The notes under the pieces are model-generated. The model was not told the origin of the DNA. It ran no database searches and saw only the letters and a list, made by a program, of their open reading frames with translations. 64,000 bases of DNA from Stictocephala bisonia (lineage: Eukaryota > Arthropoda > Insecta > Hemiptera > Membracidae): contig JAQJVL010000703.1 of NCBI GenBank assembly GCA_035578905.1, forward strand, positions 310,001 through 374,000, read 5' to 3'. The translations under genes and the position numbers were made by a program. Position 1 is the first letter of the stretch. Each line of letters starts with the position of its first letter. Shown here in pieces: positions 58,438-64,000 of the stretch.

Positions 58438-58650
58438 TGTCATTGCGTTCATAAAAACTTTGATGAAAATGTCCTTCATAACATTGATCCCGTATTTGCT
58501 GATGTAAGTGTGTCAAGAGACCGCACATCTCGTGAACGTGACCACCTCAACAATTTAAGGGACCAGCTCAAAGAGCGCTCATCGAACGGTGAAAAGGATC
58601 TCACCATAAAATATATCCATGGAACACTGAAGATATTAAAACGGGCTTAA
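58438..58650 (+). pseudogene. LINE ORF1/gag C-terminal fragment
   Basis: About 70 codons: FDENVLHNIDPVFADVSVS then DRTSRERDHLNNLRDQLKER and GEKDLTIKYIHG. The pattern 'S-x-D-R-T-x-x-E-R-x-x-L-x-x-L...L-K-x-R...G-E-x-x-L-x-I-K' is that of the C-terminal part of LINE ORF1 proteins, which bind the element's RNA. It is isolated, without neighbouring endonuclease or RT. Confidence 0.45.
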
Positions 58651-58962
58651 AAAAACTAAACTAGTCATTAGTGTTTACGGTTTTAAGAACTAAAATTCAA
58701 GATATCAAGCAATCCATTCTCGCTTCTGTATATGACGTTGTAGTCTTGAAGTAGAACAATCTTAGTGGTGAAATATCTTCAGCTAAGCTTGGTCTTTCTA
58801 ATTTCAGCGTATTTCATTCTGATAGATCTTGAAGCGTCTAGTCTATTGTGAGGCTTATTAAATAGAGCAATGTATATATTCTAATTATGATAGTAATTAT
58901 TCAAAATGAATTATGTATATCGCTTGTTATTTTGGCTAGCCAAAAGTTGTTGTTATGGTTGG

Positions 58963-59502
58963 AGGACAAAAAGTCCAAACCAAAAAATCCAACCCGGAAG
59001 GACCAAATCTATTAGGTCCAAAATTATTTTGAGAAAATCTATTATTTTCTCAAAATAATTTTGAGAATAAACTATTTTGAGAAAATAAAATATACGGTTT
59101 ATTAAGCTTTGAGAATAAACCGTGATCCACTTGGGTAGCAGCCGTGATCTACTCGGGTAGCATCCATGATCCACTTGGGTAGCAGCCGTGATCTACTCGG
59201 GTAGCATCCGTGATCTACTTGGGTAGCAGCCGTGATCTACTCGGGTAGCATCCGTGATCTACTCGGGTAGCATCCGTGATCTACCTGGGTAGCAGCTGTG
59301 ATCTACCGCAGGTTAGGTTAGGTTAGTTGCTTACTTCAATAAGCACCATTTTGAAATAAAAATAAGTTCAAAATAAAAATAAGCTCAAAATAACAAGTAT
59401 TGGACTTTTTGCTTAGACTTTTAGGTATTGGCTGTTACAGCTTTTGGACTTTTTGTCTTGGGCTTTTCGGTTTAGACTTCTTGATTTGGACTTTATGTCG
59501 CA
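58963..59502. mobile_element. Fold-back element with tandem core
   Basis: Left arm has repeated AAAAAGTCCAAACC-type motifs (GACAAAAAGTCCAAACC, AAAAAATCCAACCC, GGACCAAAT). The right arm holds their complements (TTGGACTTTTTGTC, TTTTCGGTTTAGAC, TTGGACTTTATGTCGC). A further hairpin (AAAATTATTTTGAG / CTCAAAATAATTTT, about 59020-59065) and a 22-bp tandem repeat lie between. Confidence 0.6.
59121..59308. repeat. 22-bp tandem repeat, about 8.5 units
   Basis: Units CGTGATCTACTCGGGTAGC plus AGC or ATC, with ACTTGGG and ACTCGGG variants partly alternating. Followed by (GGTTA)3-like GGTTAGGTTAGGTTAG at 59310-59326. Confidence 0.9.
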
Positions 59503-59731
59503 CAATCGTTGTTATTGATCTTTACTATTAGTTGTCATGTTTGTTGTTTCCCTTATTATTGTTAGCAATCATGAATATTAATTGTATTTAATATCATTTC
59601 AATTACTATTTCTATTACTGTTTCTGATTATAGTGCTAGTCTTAGACATAATGATTACAATAATATCTATTCACTTTGTCTGCCATTATTGTATATTTTT
59701 GTAAAATAGAGTTTTCCATAAATAAATAAAC

Positions 59732-60323
59732 TAGGGGTGTGCGAGTAGTGATTTTTGAGTTCGAGTCGAGTCGAGTAGTTGGCATTCTTTTTGAGTATCG
59801 AGTATTTTTCGAGTGAGTATTTACAAAAGGATTTCCTGTTCACCCAAGACAACTGTAAAAGGCAGACACCATACTAAGCCTATGTTAAGTTTTGCCAGAT
59901 TCGTAAATATATACATCTAAACCGAACACAATAATTTTGATTTGTTGTTTGTAACTGTAACATTTGATAAACAAAACTTGTTACTTCCTGCCTTCCTACA
60001 TTTTTATGTGGCATTGTTTTGTTTAACCTTTTTCCTTTTTTCAGAACTAATATTATGTAAGAAATTAAGAAAGTATATTATTAATTGAAACAACGTGGAT
60101 TATAAAGATTTAATCTGTTCACTCATATCACAGATCAGATTTTCTATGCAAGCCAATTATACTGTTTCACAGCCGGCCGATATGTTTATCTGGTGTTTCA
60201 GTTCAAAGTGTACCGCGAAAACGTAGTGAAGCTTGTTGGCAAAAGTTGCATCCAACCAAACTGATGCTAAAATTCAGGCAATATCGCCAAATGCGGTCAT
60301 TTGCTTTGAGAATTGCTTCCTGT

Positions 60324-60360
<37 letters not shown>

Positions 60361-61230
60361 TGTGTACACGCCAAGACGGAAAATAAATCAATAATGTTGT
60401 GTCACACGCTGCTAGAACGTCATTACCATATTTTATATGATATGATACGGTATTTTCTTACGTCAAATCATTGAACGATTCCCTGCTCAGATTAAAAAAC
60501 AAAATAGACCTCAATCGACTCGCGAAATATACAATAATTTCATTTCCAAAAAGGAGCTGAACGGTTCCGTGCACGTATGTATACTACAACCGAGATGAAC
60601 TTTCACCTAGAAAAGATCGGAAATTTGATTCTTGGGATGTAAAGTGACCCGTTCTCGGGACCCTTTTGATTGAACGGTATTATTGATATGAATGAAAATA
60701 TGCATAATTTCCACGGTGCACAGACTGTTAGATTTGTATTGGTATCAGGTTTTTTGAGCATCTTGAACCAGATCTCTCGTCCCCTTCCTTGGGTCATAAA
60801 GACATTAACAAGCACTTCTGTTTTATTCATGCTATTTTAAGTTAGGTTACAAGTGACTAGTAGACTCGGCAACCAACATGTGTGATCGCTACCATACCAG
60901 CTCTGTTGATCACTTTGAACTGAACTAGTTCAAATCATAATGAACGAACTCTTTCACTACGTCGACTAGTTCGTTTGACTGTAGTCGTGTACTACCAATT
61001 CTTAGACGTATTGTTCTGTTCATAACTACGCGTACAAACTGATAACGTATGATTAAGGGTAAAATAAAACACTAACATTTTTTATTGATAATTTATAGAA
61101 CTGTTTACTCTTAAAACTAAATTAAGATGTAAATCTGATATTTCGTGAAATACAACTACTCGATCAAACTTCGAGTAGTTTTATGAGCTTCAAGCTGAGT
61201 TTGAGTAGTAAAATACTCAGATATTCTTTT
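59732..61230. mobile_element. hAT-like element, copy 3, right end lost
   Basis: Starts TAGGGGTGTGCGAGTAGTG and is an inverted, internally deleted copy of 48832-51028. It carries GTACCGCGAAAACGTAGTGA and the 'acaactactcgatc' terminal block, but the last 35 bp or so of the right TIR are missing after about 61230. A 30-nt poly-A run sits inside at about 60328-60355. Confidence 0.85.
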
Positions 61231-61306
61231 TGAACAGCTCTTAGAAAATCTGAAGGTACCTACTGAAAAAATCCAAGTGCCTTTTTTTGTGTAATATTTA
61301 ACTTAA

Positions 61307-61874
61307 CTCTTTCAACGCCAAAAGCATATATATATATATATAAGCTTTTGGTGAAGTTCCGTTGAACGCCAAGAGCGACAACAGAATGAAATTGCACGAC
61401 AAAAAAATAATGTACAATAAAAATATATAGAATATCCGAAGTTGGTGTAAATAAGAACAAAACGGCTAAAAAGTCGAGTTTTAATTAAAAATTAAGAAAT
61501 CGAAAACCAATTGTTATTTCCAAATGCAATTTCCACAATTTTGTTGGGAACTAAATTTAGTACATAAAATAATATGGTTTAGCAGCATAAACTTATTTTC
61601 AGATTATGTTTTAGTGGTTTAAAATTAAAAAATAATGAATAAATTTTATTTTCTTTACTTTATTTAATTTTATGTTACAGTGTTTCCAAGACATTTTTAA
61701 TTTCTTACATAATGAAATGTTGCTGCTTTTATAATGAAAAAAAAGGTACCAAATACACTGGTCTACCACTAAAAATAGCAGAATGACAGTAGTTTTAGCG
61801 TAAAGGTACATAAACGGAAAAAAAAGCATGCAATTCTAGCGCACTTGCAGCATAATTTCCTGGCGTTCAAAGGG
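61307..61874. mobile_element. TTAA-flanked piggyBac-like MITE
   Basis: TTAA (61303-61306) then CTCTTTCAACGCCAAAAGC. Right end CTGGCGTTCAAAGGG then TTAA (61875-61878). 568 bp. Confidence 0.8.
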
Positions 61875-61924
61875 TTAAGCTGATTTTCACCTGTAACTGG
61901 GTTAAATAGCCCATATATGCCAAC

Positions 61925-64000
61925 TAGGGGTGTGCGGGTAGCTCGAACTCGACGAAGATTTACAAAATTTGAAAACATCAAATCGAATTTTGCCATATCT
62001 TCGAGCGTAAAATGCTATAATCAAGACAAATGTCCTATTTGTGTAATAAAGATAAGTATTTTTATGTAGGAAACTGTACTTAAAATATGATAATAATATT
62101 GTATTCGTAACCAGAGATGTTCTCACATGTATTTAGATTTGTTATTCACGCACACTAGCCTCGATCATACAGCCACGTCTATTACGGCAAAAAGTATTCT
62201 TGTTATTTATTAAGAAGGCACATCCAAATAAGCTGTTCCAAATCACTAGTTATTCATACAAAACGTGATAACTGATCACAAAGAATCAGTTATTGAACCG
62301 TTTCATAATTTTATTATATAACTTTTACCAACATTTGAAACTAAAAGTTGCATTTATTTCAGGTCCATCCTTTAAAAGTCCATGACTAAAGAATGACAAT
62401 TTTTGACAGATTTAATTTAATTTCCTCAAACGCAGAATAAGGTATGACAAGGCGACATTGTCGCAGAACGAGAGACAGCTGCAGAAAGAAATCATGATTG
62501 AGAAACTATTTTACCGTACCCAAAAATTACAACATCTGCAGAACGTTATCGGGTTTTGTGTATAAACAATTAATTACAATAGTATTTGTTGTGCAACTTA
62601 ATAAAAAATTATATACAGACTGATCCAGAATGACAGATGACATTTGCGGTTTTACGATATAAACAACAGATATGTGAGACGAAAGTCAGATGCCGATCAC
62701 CTTCAACACATGCGCAAGTTCGCATAAACCCTACTACACTAGTAGTATACTAAGCCATTCTTGAGATGGGTAAAGGTAGTTCATTTGCAGGACTAGTACA
62801 AAAATCGTTCACTGTTATGAACTTGTTCAAAATGATGAAACGAACAACAATTTGTACAAACGACGGTACAATTTATGGTTTTGTTTCATAGACACATTTT
62901 TATTATTTATACTTGTAAATTTGTTCAACCGCCCTTCAAATTTCACTTTTTATTACTAATATTTATACAAATAAATAATTACATTTACAGATGTTAGTGG
63001 TCCTTCACAGCTCTGATGTTCACTTTGAACTGAACTAGTTCAAATTATAACGAATGAACTTGTTTACTTGTTCACTTTTATGTATGTAGAATATATATAA
63101 GTAATTATTGAAGGTTGAATACACATGATTACATTGTAATAATGCCTGGTTGGCCACGGTACCAGGGATCGGTACAGACAGGAGGTGGAGGCGACAGCAA
63201 CTGAAAACTGACTCGCAGGTCAGGCAGGTGGTGTGATCCTTTGGGGTAGGTCGGATGTAGGGATATGGCGTGATAGGTTTCAGTCAGCCAACCAGAACAG
63301 TTTATTAACATCAACTGATTATCATACGATGTACAATGGTGGCTTGATATTTCTAAATAGAATTAGATTTAACTTAATATATTACACTAAGCTGACTAGT
63401 TCATGTCACTCGATCATTCGTGAACTACCCATCTCTCCAATCCTGCTTTACAATAACATTGTTATATCATGTTTGAGTAATGATAACTTTAATTCAGTTA
63501 CGTTATCATTGATTGATAATGGCTGCCTCTGGAGAGCATATTTGTTTGTAGTGACGGATCAGTGAAAATATTACTTAAAATTCTGACACATTATTTATGA
63601 CATAATCCAGGACGTTCTGAGATGTGTACGTCTGCAACCAACAGAAATATTCGTTATTTTTTCAGTCTAGTACAGTCTGACAGCTTTTGCTAGTATGTCA
63701 GGCAGGTTATAGGAATTCAGTGAGATTAGGTAATAAAGAACTAAAAAGTATAGGTGCATACTAAAATTGACATTTGCATCTGTCATCAATGAATTAGTAG
63801 TAATAGTTAAAATCTTGGTCAAACCTGAATAAACCATAAATAAACCTAGTTTGAATCCTAAGTAATTTGTTATAATAATCTGTTATTTTTGTAACCTTTT
63901 ACTCTCTACACTTTGACGTTCCAGACAGTTATTCTGTTATGACCTGACATTATTAACGGCTCGAAGCCTCTTTACGGCTGGTCTACATAACGTTCCAAGT
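61925..64000. mobile_element. hAT-like element, copy 4, runs off window
   Basis: Starts TAGGGGTGTGCGGGTAGCTC and follows copy 1 (18520-20844) in inverse order: GAACCGTTTCATAAT, AATCAGTTATTGAACCG, and at 63925-64000 TCTGTTATGACCTGACATTA and GGCTCGAAGCCTC are complements of 19870-19960. The other end is beyond 64000. Confidence 0.85.

Larger units (their letters stand above)
55412..64000 (-). other. eIF4G: eIF4G intron, incomplete at window end
   Basis: By the exon order, this is the intron upstream of exon 55332-55411. No further eIF4G exon was recognised up to 64000. It is filled with TTAA elements, a fold-back element and hAT copies. The stretch 55412-55997 and short gaps between elements have nothing recognisable. 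Confidence 0.7.

Noticed and set aside
59310..59326. Telomeric TTAGG repeat
   Set aside because: Only about three units of GGTTA; too short to be more than a chance or interstitial trace.
63147..63296. Small fold-back insertion in hAT copy 4 (CTGGTTGGC / GCCAACCAG)
   Set aside because: Only about 9 bp of inverted repeat and no clear target duplicate.
1..64000. CRISPR array, operon, bacterial promoters or riboswitches
   Set aside because: The window is clearly eukaryotic nuclear DNA; tandem repeats here have no unique spacers.

Overview
This is a eukaryotic, AT-rich window. It is almost certainly from an arthropod and most likely an insect: one multi-exon nuclear gene with very long introns sits in a dense bed of insect-type transposable elements (Gypsy, CR1/Jockey-like LINEs, tRNA-derived SINEs, hAT, Tigger/pogo and TTAA-flanked piggyBac-like elements). 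The species cannot be named from what is visible.

The only well supported host gene is on the minus strand: the 3' third of eIF4G, the translation-initiation scaffold. Seven coding exons (55332-55411, 40210-40334, 38550-38648, 37839-37958, 34378-34456, 33175-33318, 24109-24284) join with GT/AG borders and compatible phases. They give 273 residues plus stop, covering the end of the MA3 domain and the whole C-terminal W2 domain. The 5' part of the gene lies beyond position 64000. Introns range from about 0.6 to 15 kb and hold most of the repeats.

Layout. 228-4238: a recent but coding-broken Gypsy-type LTR retrotransposon with 173-bp LTRs and a 5-bp target duplication. 5186-6223: a fold-back element. 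6890-9040: two tRNA-derived SINEs. 10798-12490: a 36-bp minisatellite whose units carry perfect G-quadruplex motifs, ending at a LINE 3' fragment. 13900-15920: a decayed LINE with esterase-type ORF1 and endonuclease. 17600-18360: remnant of an uncharacterised transposon-associated protein. 18520-20844: a non-autonomous hAT element with a LINE nested in it. 23235-23883: a Tigger-like MITE just downstream of the eIF4G stop codon. 24285-55331: eIF4G introns with TTAA-flanked elements, a 1-kb element with 36-bp TIRs, a second minisatellite with higher-order structure (31490-32420), SINE and LINE fragments, a Tigger transposase tail, an OTU-like pseudogene and a possible gustatory-receptor fragment. 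55412-64000: the next, incomplete intron, with more TTAA elements, a 22-bp tandem repeat inside a fold-back element, and two more hAT copies.

The most interesting signal is a set of five dispersed 68-71 bp elements in two eIF4G introns (26237, 29127, 29791, 51738, 53157). Read on the gene's own strand, they show a terminal stem with compensatory base changes and C/D-box-like motifs at the right places. They look like a family of intron-encoded small RNAs. Almost everything else outside the eIF4G exons is mobile or tandem DNA, and most small open reading frames are by-products of it.
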